DNA of 64,000 bases, from positions 755,001 to 819,000 of the forward strand of contig JABMCL010003792.1 of NCBI GenBank assembly GCA_018857735.1, in the 5' to 3' direction. A model generated the notes under the pieces. It saw only the letters and a program-made list of their open reading frames with translations, was not told the origin of the DNA and did not search any database. A program made the position numbers and the translations under genes. The stretch is from Alviniconcha marisindica (taxonomy: Eukaryota > Mollusca > Gastropoda > Provannidae). This document shows positions 10,521-62,400 of the stretch, one piece after another (position 1 is the first letter of the stretch; every line of letters starts with the position of its first letter).

Positions 10521-10684
10521 TTCAGGAGCTGTGTGAGAGTCGAGGTGGCCGTCCTGGGCTGTCCGTCCTAACGAGCTTTATGGTTTCCGTGGACGTAAAG
10601 CACTATTGAACCATGCTCACGCACTGGTCTCAGCTTGTCCCTAATAATTATATCAGCCGACATCCGAGGACATTAAGCAACACT
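10521..10684 (+). repeat. Dispersed repeat 3, copy 1
   Basis: About 160 bases starting TTCAGGAGCTGTGTGAGAGT and containing GAGGTGGCCGTCCTGGGCTG, TTTCCGTGGACGTAAAGC and GGTCTCAGCTTGTCCCTAAT. It is nearly the same as the copy at 12747-12906 and diverged from 41410-41570. All three have the same orientation, as expected of a SINE-like family. Confidence 0.85.
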
Positions 10685-10995
10685 TGAAGGAAGTTTATAT
10701 ATATATTCATACGCGACGACGCCCGCATCATATGACAATAATGTGGAGACCTGAAAACAAGCTGCTTCTTTTTTCGTTTTTAGAGATTCAGTGCATCACT
10801 CACTGTGGATGTGCCCAGACAAAGTATTCAGAAGAATTCCAGAAGGGCCTATACGGGTTTGACAGAACCGTATGTCTTACTGACGTGGCACGCACTAAAT
10901 AGTGGTTGACAGGTGTGGAATAACCAGCCCGTGATGTCAGCTTTCCCGGAAATGGCTCCAAAACACTGATAAGAATTTAAATGAACGTAGAAATA

Positions 10996-11180
10996 AAATA
11001 ATAAAAAATGACTGCTAGCGTTCTAAAACAAGATCCAGACACATAAAAGGTTCAAAATAACGGTATTTATTAGGACAAAATCCATCATGCGAATTTTCGG
11101 GGTAATCCACTTTATGAAGCTACAAAACGACACTTAAACAACAATTAAGCGGTCAAAAACGATAAGCTAATCCACTTATC
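10996..11180 (+). repeat. Dispersed repeat (family 4) copy
   Basis: Shares ATGACTGCTAGCGTTCTA, CAAGATCCAGACACA and GGGGTAATCCACTTTATGAA with 7605-7760 and, reverse-complemented, with 46565-46625. Confidence 0.55.
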
Positions 11181-12746
11181 TTTTTTTGGTGCTTGGAAGA
11201 ATGTTGGCATGACAATTGTCATGCAGCATGTTGTGTTTTGTTCTAATATATAGCGTCATTTTGAAAATATTATGTGTTCGGGTCTTGTAGGAAATAATGA
11301 TCATGGTAAATACAGTTCAAATGCGCTGGCTCCCTCTATGATGCGTGTGTAAGGCTAACGACAGCGTTATGCACACACACACAAAAAAAATCACAAATTG
11401 ATCACAGCCTAATTTGCATTACATACAAACCTCTATCCATCACTCTCGACTGCACGCGCGCATACACAGTGTGTCTCTCTACAGCCCCCCCCCCCCCCCC
11501 CCCCCCCCGCCCTTTTCTGTCTCCCAGTACCCCCACCCAAACCAGTGAAAACGTCACTAACCAGCCCTTGGAAGAAAAAAACGGGCTCGCACAGCTGAAA
11601 TTAAAGGAACTGGGCGTTTGTCTGCCTCAAAACTGCCCAGGCCTGGGTTTTTGCCTGACGGGTGACGGAGATAAGAACAAAACTTCTAATTCAGTTTGTG
11701 TTTAAAAAGTCGTTTCTTATCTGAGTAAAATAATGATGGTAATAATTAAAGTGTTTATAAAGCGCAAAATCTTGTCCGTAGAGACTAATCTAAGCGCATC
11801 AGTCAGTACACACACGCACGCACGCGCGCACACACACACGCACGTGCATACTGACTATACAAAGCTTAACTTACACAACTTAAAACAAAGCAACAACAAC
11901 AACAAAACACGGTGATTTTTAAAACAAATTTCTGAATCAAATTGAGTCTGCTTCTACGAACCCAAAAATAACTCCATAAAAGCTTCGATTGCACGTAAGT
12001 AGCGTTTCCTGTAAGTAGTCACCCTTATAACTACCAACGAAGCGTCGTTTGAGTCTGTTCTCGTCCATCCAAAAATAACTCCATAAAATCTGTGACCGCA
12101 TTTACCGTCACTAGTCATCCTACTAACTCAGACATCCAAAAATAACTGCATAAAACCTGTACCTGCCTGTATAGTAGCATTTAGCCTACCGTAAGTATAG
12201 TCATCCTACTATGTTTTAACTACAAAGAGCCACACGAGTTTCATCTGTTCTAGTAATGACGTGCTTTTATCATGCGCTCATCAACGCCCTGAGCGCTCAC
12301 ATGGTACATATGAACCTAAATATGATATTCTATACACATGTAGAGCACAGTCATACCAAAACAATATACATAAAGTATTGTACAGAAAAACAAACACACG
12401 CTCGCTCTACACACATACACACACAATGACTGTAGCAGAAACTGGGTACTGATATTAGTTGGGATGGAAATTTTGTGAGAAGAGGAAGGTTTTCAGTTTG
12501 GCTTTAAAAGATGACAGGGTTGAGCAGTGTCTAAGGACTTGTGGGAGTGAATTCCAAATGTGGGGCCCAAAGCAAGAGAAGGTGGGCGAAAGCCATGAGT
12601 CTTGCGTTTGTATTGTTGGATTTTCAGCGTGCTGGTGTCAGAAAAAGAGCGTAATGTACGAGATGGAGTGTAGACATGTAGCAGTTCAGAGAGGTAAGCA
12701 GGAGCGGTCTACAGATTGTCCCTAATATGTTTCAGTTTTAGCATAG

Positions 12747-12906
12747 TTCATGAGCTGTGTGAGAGTCGAGGTGGCCGTCCTGGGCTGTCCGTCCTAACGA
12801 GCCTTCTGGTTTCCGTGGACGTAAAGCTATATTGAACCATGCTTCGGCGTTGGTCTCAGCTTGTCCCTAATATGCCAACCGACATCTGGGGACATTAAGC
12901 AACACT
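12747..12906 (+). repeat. Dispersed repeat 3, copy 2
   Basis: Same order of words as copy 1, with few substitutions (TTCATGAGCTGTG at the head). The preceding 12436-12740 segment may be a different element into which or next to which it inserted. Confidence 0.85.
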
Positions 12907-13364
12907 ACCTACCTACGTTCAGTTTTAGCATCTGAGGACATTAGGCAGAATGAGATGAACGAGTCTGCTCCGCAGTCACTAATAGTCATAATAGTCTCTG
13001 TGGACGTAAAGTAACACGAGAAGAAGAAGAGCTTGCTCCCGCCCATTTATCAGCCATCAGTTCCGAGCGGGCTAATTGTCGTCGGGGCCTTTACTGACGT
13101 AAATATTTCAGCAGCGATGTTTTTTTCCCCCGCGTATCTTCAGTCGCAGATGGCAACAAAGAGCCACGGTCGCGGCGTCCGCTGAGTTCTTAGATTGTCC
13201 ATTTTTTAAAGTTTTTATTTGGTTTTGGTTTTGTTTTTTTGCTTTTTTCTGCGCTTAATCTGAGCAGTTTTTGTTGTGCGGCGGTTTGTCGTGGAATGCA
13301 GTCAAAACTAATCCTTGCTAATCGACGACCGATGAGTAAAAAAGAAAAAGCATTATCATGGTGG

Positions 13365-14208
<844 letters not shown>

Positions 14209-14274
14209 TCCCCCACGCGCACGCACCGCGCATGCACGCACAGACACGCGCGCGCGCGCACGCATGTACGCACG

Positions 14275-14365
<91 letters not shown>

Positions 14366-14396
14366 CGTCATCATCATCATCATCATCATCATCACC
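14209..14396 (+). repeat. (CGCA)/(CA)n followed by (ATC)n
   Basis: CpG-rich CGCA/CGCG start, about 42 CA dinucleotides to about 14363, then nine to ten ATC trinucleotides. The strand bias is opposite to the GT tract at 13365. Confidence 0.97.
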
Positions 14397-14583
14397 ACGG
14401 ATTCATTTTTAGTTATGTTTTGGGTGTCGTACGTGAGAGAGAGACAGAGAAAAAAAAAGGTTACGTTTCCAGAGGTTCTAAACTGATTCCACCAGATGAC
14501 ATAAAATTATTGGAGCAGTTCAGCATGTCGCACGTTTGAAATATAGATTTATAAATCTATGGTCAGTAGATCCGCTCTGTGCC

Positions 14584-14885
<302 letters not shown>

Positions 14886-15179
14886 GGAAATTTCAGTTGG
14901 TTTAGACTCAAGCGAGTCAAAAAAAGTCATGTCCCAGTTGACAAGACACTATTTCAAGCTTTCTTCTCATCTGATACATTTAAATTTTGCAAAGCAACCG
15001 AATCGAAAAATCAAAGGATCGATCATTTTTGTTTTTACGTGGAAACTGAACGAAGAAGAAGAAACTTCAACCAGACTGAATCTCTTGCTATTTGATGATC
15101 TTGACCTAAAACTGGATCACAATAATCAAGTCAACCAATTTGTCTTGCTTTCAAGTCATTGTTCCATGCGCGAGCGCGC

Positions 15180-15380
<201 letters not shown>

Positions 15381-15439
15381 TCCTGCTGATGCGCGTGTGC
15401 GCGCAATGACGCGCACACACACACACTGACATACACCAG

Positions 15440-16087
15440 ATACGCACGTGTCCGCCGCTAAAACGCTATTGGGTCGACAGTATTGAACAGTTGAAAGTGA
15501 AAGTAAAGTCTATTTCTGCGCCGAAGTGCATGCATTTTATATATTAGAGACTGCTTTCCAGTCGTCAGCCGTTTTTAGAAAAACAAAATCTGGCGAAGAA
15601 ACACTGCGCTTTTCAAGAGAACCGGCGCAGCAGCGCCGTACAGGCGTGACGCAACGAGCGACGACAGTTGCTACGTGTGTTCACTGTAAACAAAACGCAA
15701 GCCAACCTGAAGGTCAAGGCCACCTTATCACGAACTCTCGTTGAATCTCAGAGCACCTGGCAAAGACGAGATTCGAGGAGCCATTAGACGAATAGCAACA
15801 CACTGCAATTATTTGTTTTTAGACTTTTATGGTGATTATTTCGGTGCTTGGGGATCAGTCTGCAGTGCTTAGTGAATGCTCAATTCAAGTGGATTCGCTT
15901 CGCCGGGTGGATGGAGTAGGAATACCGGCCATTCAGCCTGTGCCGGTGCCGAAGTTTGCTGTCAAGTGTATCCACGGATTTGTCAATGGAGGTTCTGCAG
16001 AGGCCGTGTTCCGGAGTGTTTGCGCACATGTGAATTGAGTTCTTGTGGTTTTAGGCGGTTTGACCGCAAAATATACTGGATGCCATC
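15440..16087 (+). promoter_or_regulatory. Probable promoter and 5'UTR of the PP2A B56 gene
   Basis: CpG-bearing, non-repetitive sequence between the GT microsatellite and the start codon, with no clear TATA box. If transcribed, it contains an upstream frame at 15829-16038 (69 codons) that ends before the main start, and a second at 15876-16142 that overlaps it. A TGA in frame with the main ATG lies at 16061. The transcription start cannot be read from sequence alone. Confidence 0.45.
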
Positions 16088-54147
<38,060 letters not shown>

Positions 54148-57120
54148 CGACGCTCCTGCCTACCACTTCACTCACCTTCGTCAATATGACGATGTTGACA
54201 GCACAGCGACCTGCGACTCCCCGCGGTCATCCTGGTAGATGTGGCACAGTCGTCGCCAGCCTGTCAAATCTGCAGCTCTCTGTGTTGCATAGGAAGAACA
54301 CCCCCCTCCCTCCACATGATCCCCCCCCCCCCCCCACCCCTTCTTTCCCGCAGAATGTAGATCCTCCCCCTTTTGGATCCCACCCCCCTTTCCCCTGCCC
54401 CCAGTCCTGCATTCGTCTGTGCTCTTGTGTGTCTGCAGTCACGTTGGAATCTTTTCTGTTGTGGGTTTCTTCAAATGTTGTAGCCCATCACTGTTTCATC
54501 GCGTAACATAGAGCGGATATTATGTAGCGTCATTCATCGTGATCTCTGCCATTACGAGACTACATCTCTTCTCAATCAAATGCAAAAGGTATAGTGTTTT
54601 TTTCTTGCGTATTGAAAAATCTTGTGGGTTTGTGTAATGAGCAGTGTTTGACCGTCTGTCCGGCCAGAACAGAACCATGCAGCATTTGCCTTGTCTTTGA
54701 AACTAAGGAACCGTAAGCATGGTGTTTTAAACTTTGTATGCTGACAGTTTTCATGGAGCTGTAGGCTTACATATTATTGACTTTGATCCTGGGAAAGTGT
54801 GATGGGTGACTGATCCTGGGACAGTGTGATGGGTGACTTTGATCCTGGGACAGTGTGATGGGTTTTAAGGCGGATGGCTGTTTAATATAATTATAAGAAG
54901 ACACGAGTATTGGGAGGGAGGGGAGGGTTGAGATAGTGGGCATGTTTCCAGTCTTGGCCAAGCACTTTTTCTGCTTGGCTTTTGCTTCCAGACTGTTGGT
55001 AGTTAGATCCATCCACGATATCAAACTTCATTGAGAGTCCAGGCTTTCATGCCACTTCTGATGGCCTTGACTGTATTTCAAGGTCACATATCGTTGGCGC
55101 CAGCAAGCTGAAACGTATGTTTCCTTGGCCTTAGCAAATTGTTGTTCAGTTTAGGCTGAAATTTGCATGATTGTTGCCTGTAATGCACATGATGAGTGCA
55201 AAACTTTGAGAAAGTTTCACATAGTTTTAGGGGGATAACTAACCCATTTTGTGCCATTAGAAACCGCCGAGATATGGTGTCATTTCAGATGCTGTTCAGG
55301 CAGGATCTATGAAACTGCATGATGATAGCCTCTTTTATACAAAAAAACTGCCAAAACCCATTTCCAAGGTTACAAAAACTTTGGAAAATTTAAAAACGAG
55401 CAACCATTAAATGAATGTGAGCCAACTGAATATTAGCTGTTCTTGTTCAGGTAAAAGAAAAGGGATATCTTTTTGTTTTGTTTTGTCTTTTCGTGTGGAA
55501 ATCGGATGTGCAGGTCAGTAGTAATAGGTGAAGGGCAGGTATGGGTAATGCAGAATGCAAATTCTGCATGCCGTTTGGCTAAAAGCGGTCGATGAAGGAT
55601 TCACTTTTTTACGCTCAAGATTGTTTGAGATGCCCATCAGAAATCTTTCAGTGGCAGAGACATTGAGCAAGAACTCGGTGCCCACGGCACCCACATGCGG
55701 GCAGCACCTCTCCTAAGGAGCAGGCGCTTATCACCTTCATTTGGGACTGTCTGTGGGAAAAGGATTCCGGAATGGTGTATGTGTATATCTCTTTCCTAAG
55801 TGACAGATGCTTTTCGTTTGTTTTGTTTCTTCCCTTCAGATTACAGTTTATTTTGTCTTGTTTCCTTGCCTCAGTTGTAAAGGTTCAGATCTTGTGTGAG
55901 CGGAAAGAGAGAGAAGAAAAAAGAAAAGAAAAAAAGAAAAAGAAAAAAAAAAGGGGAAAGGAAGTAGACCTAATTATTATGTATAGTCTATTTATTGTTC
56001 AGCATTTGCAAATTTGAATGTGAATAGTTCACATACTTATTATGGCTTCTGTCCTAGTTCTCATAATCCCCCTACCCCTTTTCCTCCACACCCCCTCCCA
56101 AATCCACCCCTCCACCCCTCCACCCTCCACCCCATCCCACCCCACACAAAAAAGGCTGCTGCTGGTGTCATTTTCAACAATAGATTTGTATATGTAAGCA
56201 TGCGTAGGCGTATTAATGAAGTTGTTAATGACAGTGATAAGTCTGTTTTTTTGTGTGTGTGGTTGGTTTTTTATTTGAATTCTTAGCATAAGTCTTCTTC
56301 TTTTTCTTGATCTGAATTTTGCTAGTCGGTTACTAAATATTATGGTATTATTACTAACACTGAAGGAAAATAGCTGTGTTACCAGATTAGCTGGATTGAC
56401 CATCTTCAAATTTTTGTATGTGGTCCCTGAAGAAACTTTGGATCCCTGAAGAAACTTTACCTTGAAGAAGGCTGACTTTCAGTTGCTCGCACAAACACAC
56501 ACACACACGCACACACACACACACGCAAAACTTGCACCAACAAAGAAAGGGGTGAGGTGGGGGGGACAAAATGGAAAGAAACAAAAACAAAATAGTTTGC
56601 TGTGCTACCTCGGTAGTTTTGACATGGCCGAAAGAGTATTTTCTTTTCCCGTGATGTTTACTTGTCAAAACCTGCACTGGCTGTGGCATAATCTACTTGA
56701 AGGGTATTATTATTATTATGTTTTTTTGTTTTTGTTTTTTCATTTCATCTTTGTAATCTCAGAACCACCACTAAAGGACATGGTTGTCTTTTCCCCCACA
56801 CTGTACAATTTTTATTTGAGCTTGTGGTCTGTTTGCTTTTTTCCCTTTTTTTTTTTTTTAAAACCATGCATTGTCATTGGGATCTTAGTAATATTATTCA
56901 TCATTGTACAAGTTTAATATGTTTGAAATTCTGGCTGAATAATATGTTGGTGAGATTTAAAATCTTTTTTTTTAAATAAAAAAATAATTGAGCAAGCCGA
57001 TTTTAACATGAAAATATTTGCGCATCATCAGGTGCATGCTGTTTGGTTGCTTCGTCTTAAGCCTGCTCCTTGTAGGAATGTCAAAATGTTTGCAAGGGGT
57101 ATTTATTTGTGAGAGCCAGT
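54148..57120 (+). other. PP2A B56 3'UTR / downstream region
   Basis: No coding segment recognised. It contains C runs (about 54321-54336), three GATCCTGGGA(A/C)AGTGTGATGG units (54785-54860), A-rich stretches (55900-55955), a small CA tract (56497-56524) and AATAAA at 56975-56980, followed by AT-rich sequence. How much belongs to the mRNA cannot be decided here. Confidence 0.6.
56975..56980 (+). promoter_or_regulatory. PPP2R5E: Candidate polyadenylation signal (PP2A B56)
   Basis: AATAAA within TTTAAATAAAAAAATAATTG, 2.8 kb after the stop codon. Another AATAAA is at 58519-58524. Confidence 0.35.
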
Positions 57121-57254
57121 GCATTTTGACCAAGTTAATTTATCAGCAGTGTTGAACAAGGGTTGGGTGTGGGGGGTCCATTTGGCAGTAATATTAAAAT
57201 GGTTCTTGTGGGTATTTGGTTTGATAGAGCCAGTGTGTTCTAACCAAGCAAATG

Positions 57255-57455
57255 CATCACCAGTGTCTGAGGGTGGGGCTTTGATCCTCATAGCAGTGCT
57301 AACATGTTTGTCATGGGTATTCTGTTGGCATTGTGTCCAGGTGAACTTGGTACCAGTGTCTGAGGGTGTGGCTCTGATCCCCATAGCAGTGCTAACATGT
57401 TTGTCATGGGTATTCTGTTGGCATTGTGACCAGGTGAACTTGGTACCAGTGTTGA
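57255..57455 (+). repeat. Tandem 93-base units
   Basis: CCAGTGTCTGAGGGTG, CATAGCAGTGCTAACATGTT and GTCATGGGTATTCTGTTGGC recur with a spacing of exactly 93 (57260, 57353; the third start at 57446 is truncated). A more diverged unit precedes at about 57110-57255. Confidence 0.9.
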
Positions 57456-57459
57456 GGGG

Positions 57460-60160
57460 TATAGGGGTCCGATCCCTGTTAGGGTCAGTAGATGTTCGGC
57501 TTAGATTGATGTTTAGTAGTGTGTGATAGTGTTTGTTGGACAAGTTTTCCGCGAAGGGCCATGGGGCTTCTTCTGCTGGTCTGATTTACCACCCCACCTC
57601 AAACCCGCCTTCTCCCACTGCCCCCTTTTAGATAAAAAATCCATCATCGTAAACTTTTTAAAACTCTCATGCATGTCGTCATAGATGGACAACTGTACCT
57701 GTGGGCTGTGAATTTAGCTGTGCATAGATGGGGGTAGTTTGCAGGTTGAACGACAGCCATTGTCAACAGGCTCAAGAACTTCCATCCCTATCCCAGGAGG
57801 GGGCATTTAGGATGTTCATTATTATTGTTTTCATTCTTGTTTTAGGGGACGGTTTTAAAGTGTGTACTCTGTCAGGCGTCTAGTCATAGGTAGTTGTTTC
57901 CCTTCCTCGCAGACTGTCTTATGTTCAACAAAATTGATATGGGAATCCAAATTTTTTATTTCTGTATTTATTTATTTATGATTATTTATTTCTGATTACT
58001 TTTTTTAATTTTTAATTTTTAATTTCTCAGTTAAAGAAAAATTACTGATAAAGATCCCCCCTCATGGACTTTTTCTTTCTTTCGATTTTCTATTATCAGA
58101 AATCCAAAGTGGTTGCTTTCCCAAGACGATTTTTGTTGTCTGATTTATTTTCTGTTTATTGGTCTTGCTTTGCTTGGACTCTGGGGAAATTCCTCTTGGA
58201 GAACGGGGTGAGAGGTTTGCGCATGCAGATATTTTCCTGCCTTTGTGTATGCATAGCATACTGTTCCCATTTCCTCAGGTATTTGCATTCCATCTTTAAA
58301 AGTATCTCCTAGCAACCGAGTTCTGTGAGGCAGATCAGGCCAGAGAAGATTTGCCCCAGATTCTAGCAATGTCTTTTTAGAGTGTTACAAGCAAGTGTAG
58401 ACCTTACAATCACTTGGCACCGTCTCTGCCATCTTTGTGTTTAAGGTATTATTTTAAAAGGAGCATGCAGTTGTTTTATCTGTGAGTTTGTTGAAGAGCT
58501 TGATCAAAAATTGCGTAGAATAAAAGGCTAGGGTATGGGAGTTGGGGGAAGAGACGGTGCATGCGAGCGTTGCCCCTTTTTGGCTGGGTGGGGGTAATCA
58601 GAAATAATCAGAATGCATTTAAACATTAGGTTGGATTTTTTGTGTTTTTTTACCTTGAGGTCGGTTTCTTTTTGTTCCTTTTTTGTTTTGTTGTTGTGCT
58701 GTTTGCTTGTGGCAGCTTGTTTTTTTGTTTTTGTTTTTCATTACGTTTATTGCTTGTTTTTGTTTTGTTTCTGTCTTACTGCCTCTTTCTCCCGTTGCCT
58801 CTTTATTATCCAGCTGGACTGAGACCCAGGATCAGTCTCTGCATCAGACGTGACATTGTTCTGCGGCTCTCACCTCGTTGTCCGACAAAACTGTTCTTGT
58901 CGGGCTCGCTCGTGGCTATCAGCAGGTCACACAAAGCCTTGTGCACACAGTTCAGGGAATTGTTGCCATCTCACTGCATGTACTGGTTGACTGGGTGTAA
59001 AACACCAAGTTACTTACTTACTCACTGCATGCTCTCACATCATGTTGAGGGGAAGACATTTTCTTTGTTTTTTTCTCATTTCCCTGCGAAGGAGATGTTA
59101 ATTTCTGTGCAAATTTGAAAGGTACTTACTTGACTTGTATGGCTAGTGCCTCAACCACACTGTGAAAGAGTTTCACTGTAAAGTGATTTTTTTTATTTTT
59201 TTTTAGTAGAAGTAGGGGCTACATGACTCCACACAACTGAAAACAGCCCTTCCTGCCCTTTCCCTTCCAACTGTTTCTCTCTCCCCCCCCCCCACCCCCC
59301 ACTCCCTTGCACCCCTCCCCCAAGTCATCTATTCCCTTTGTCCATCCTGATGTTAAGAATATCATGTTCTGTATAGCTGTGTATATATTATACATATATA
59401 TATGATTAATATCTATCACCCACTGTGTTTTCTTCACTTGAGTTTTTCAGACTTTTTTGTTTTGTTTTTTGTTTTTTGGTTTTTTTTTGGTTGGTTGTAC
59501 TTGTATTGAATTGCATTGTCAGTCATTCAGTCATTGATGTGAATGAAGTTCCTGCCAGCGTGGCTGTTCAGTGCTCAGCGTTCAGCGTTCCTGCCAGCGT
59601 GGCTGTGTGTGTGGGAGAGACGTGAGCGAGGCAGGGATGGAAGTCACGCTGGGGCTGCAAGAATTCAACAGCGATGTGATACTAACCTTCCCATGTTCTT
59701 TTTTTTGTTTTTTTTTGGTATTATGCGTTGTGTGTGTGTGTGTGGAGCCTTGGCCCTAGTTTTTTTTTGTTTGTTTTTTCGCTCCAATGGCTCACAATAA
59801 TTCAGCGTCTTTCTTGTAACTGAGTTGTTTGCCCCGCCCGAGTCAGTGCACGTAGAGCTTCAGTTGTTGTCATCACGGTTGAACTTATTAAATGAATTCA
59901 TTAATTGATTGATGATTAATTGATTGATGATTAATTATTTACCATCACTGGTCCTGTATGAGCTGTTTTACTTTTGTGGAGTGTATGCTGTTGCTGTGGG
60001 TTGAATGGTCAGTTTTGTGTTTTTGTACATGGTGCTGTGCGTCGTTAACTGGCGGTGTCTACGTCTGTACATAAGCCAACCAGTAATGTTAGTTCTTTGC
60101 CTGTCAGTCAAGGTCATGGCTAATAGTCATGGCTGGAGATCAACTCTGCCTTTTCTCAGT
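57460..60160 (+). other. Downstream non-coding stretch
   Basis: T-rich sequence with AATAAA at 58519, a SINE-tail-like fragment at 58975-59020 and C runs near 59283-59303. None of the open frames resembles a protein family. Confidence 0.6.
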
Positions 60161-60615
60161 GGAGCCACATTCGCTCTGTGCGGACCCAGCCCTCTCTCAC
60201 TCACTCACTCTCTCTGTCTCTGTGTTTCTTCCTTCTGAGCCACATTCGCTCTGTGCAGACCCAACCCTCCCTCTCTCTCTCTCTCTGAGTCTCTCTCTGT
60301 CTCTCTCTCTCTGTCTCTCTCTCTCTGAGTCTCTCTCTCTCTCTGTGTTTCTTCCTTCTGAGCCCCATTCGCTCTGTGCAGACCCAACCCCCTCTCTCTC
60401 TCTCGCTGAGTCTCTCTCTCTCTCTCTCTGTTTCTTCCTTCTGAGCCACATTCGCTCTGTGTGGACCCAACCCTCTCTCTCTCTCACTCTCTGAGTCTCT
60501 CTCTCTGTCTCTGTTTCTTCCTTCTGAGCCACATTCATTCTGTGCAGACCCAACCCCCTCTCTCTCTCTCTCTGTCTCTGTTTCTTCCTTCTGAGCCACA
60601 TTTGCTCTGTGCAAC

Positions 60616-60647
<32 letters not shown>

Positions 60648-60835
60648 GTTTCTTCCTTCTGAGCCACATTTGCTCTGCCACCCAACCCCCCCCCCCCTCT
60701 CTCTCTCTCTCTCTGTTTCTTCCTTCTGAGCCACATTTGCTCTGCAGACCCAACCCTCTCTCTCCCTTTTGAGCCCCATTCATTCTGTGCAGACCCAACC
60801 CTCACTCTCTCACTCTCTCTCTGTTTCTTTCTTCT
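60160..60835 (+). repeat. Pyrimidine-rich minisatellite, about 9 copies
   Basis: Each unit begins TTCTGAGCCACATTCGCTCT, continues GTGCAGACCCAACCC and then a variable (CT)n/TCTGTT stretch. Unit starts are about 65-125 bases apart; length differences come from the CT tract. Confidence 0.95.
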
Positions 60836-61029
60836 GAAGCTGTGCCTGTACTGTTCATCTTTCTCTGTTGCATTGGTCTCTTGCCACTTCACCCACCCTG
60901 GTTTGCACCCCCACCCTCCACCCACCCCTCCCCCCTTTTTCCCCCCGCCAAGGCCACAACCACTGATGGGGGACCTACCCTCTCCTGGCTGAAACCACAC
61001 TACATTGTGCCCCACCTGACCTTATTTCT

Positions 61030-62400
61030 CTCTCCTCTTAAGCTGGGTTGGCTTCGCTGTGGCCCCTCCGAGGCCACACCCACACTGTTGGGCCCGCCCT
61101 CTTCCCTCCAAAAACCACGCTGAGACTGTACTGGGCCCATCCTCTCTCTCTCTCTCTCACCACCCTCTGGCACAGCCCACCTTGGCTCGGCTCCACCCTC
61201 TCCACCCTCCTCCCTTCCGAGGTCACTCCCAAGCTGGGTTGGCTTCGCTGTCTTCCCTCCCAGGCCACACCCATACTGTTGGGCCCGCCCCGTTTCCTTC
61301 TAAAACCACGCTAGACTGCTGGGCCCATCCTTGCTCCCTGCCCACTGACACATCTACTAACAGGTTGACCTTACCCACCTCCCCTCCAAGGCCACTCCCA
61401 TACTGTTGGGCCTGCCTCTTTACCTTCTAAAACCATGCTAGACTGTGCTGGACCCATCCTATCTCTCTGCCCACTGACACATCCCCTGCTATGTTGATCT
61501 TACCCTTCCTCCCCTCCAGGGCCACTCCCGTACTGTTGGGCCATCATCTCCCCCTCCAGTACCATGCCTAGACTGCTGGACCCGTCCTCTCTCTCTCTCT
61601 GCCCTCTGACATGACTTGCACTTGGCTGGCCTCACCCTCTCCCCTCCACACCCTTCCACTCCCATACTGTTGGGCCCACCTCCAAGGCCACATCCATATT
61701 GTTGGGCCATCAGCCCCCCCCCCCTTCCAATACCATGCCTAGACTGTGCTGGACCCATCCTGTCTCTCTCTCTCTGCCCTCTGGCAGTCTTGCACTGGGT
61801 TGGCCTCGCCCTCTCCCCATCCACACCCACACTGTTGGTCCTGGCCCCTGTCTCTTGAAACCACACCTACATTGGTCTGGACCCATCCTCTGTCTCTAGC
61901 CTCTGACCCACCCCATGCTAGTCTCTTCCCAGGCCACACCCATACTGTTGCATCCCCCCCCCCCCCCACCCCACCCCAAGAAAACAACCCATGTCTTTCC
62001 AGGCCACACCCATACTGTTGCATCCCCCCCCCCACCCCACCCCAAGAAAACAATCCATGCCTAGACTACTGGACCCTCTCTTCTCTCTCCCTCACTCTCA
62101 CTCTCTCTCTCCCTCTCTCTCTCCCCCCCTCCCCCCCAGCCTCTGTTGCTGCTTCTCTTTCCAGGCCACACCATACTGTTGCCCCCCCCCCAAGAAACAG
62201 CCCAGCCTAGACTACTGGACGCCCCCCCCGCCCCCCCCCCACACACATATCCCACTCTGGGTTGGGCAGGCTGCCCCCTTCCCCTCACCTCTCTCCCTTC
62301 CAAAGCCATACCTATACTATTGGGCCCATCCTCCCCCCTCCAGGGCCACACCCATATTGTTGAGCCGGCCCTCTCTCTGAAACCAGGCCTGCACAGTTCT
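61030..62400 (+). repeat. C-rich irregular minisatellite
   Basis: Repeated GGCCACACCCATACTGTTGG plus GCCC, CCTCTCTCTCT and ATGCCTAGACT(G/A)CTGGACCC modules in many rearranged combinations over 1.3 kb, with C runs at 61708-61719, 61957-61970, 62180-62189 and 62221-62240. It looks like one long array of composite units. Confidence 0.88.

Larger units (their letters stand above)
9963..13364 (+). other. Intergenic region between TOMM20 and the PP2A gene (first part)
   Basis: No gene recognised. It holds G/C runs at about 10196-10213 and 11485-11508, two copies of dispersed repeat 3 (10521-10684, 12747-12906), one copy of family 4 (10996-11180), and a repeat-like stretch near 12436-12740 whose frame shows no known domain. 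Three short blocks at about 11955-12165 share CCAAAAATAACTCCATAAAA. Confidence 0.75.

Noticed and set aside
12459..12725. 88-codon frame with several Cys and Trp
   Set aside because: It lies in repeat-like sequence next to dispersed repeat 3 and resembles no protein family I know; probably part of an interspersed element.
60129..61015. A 272-codon minus-strand Arg/Glu-rich frame
   Set aside because: A shadow of the pyrimidine-rich minisatellite; composition only reflects GAGA repeats.
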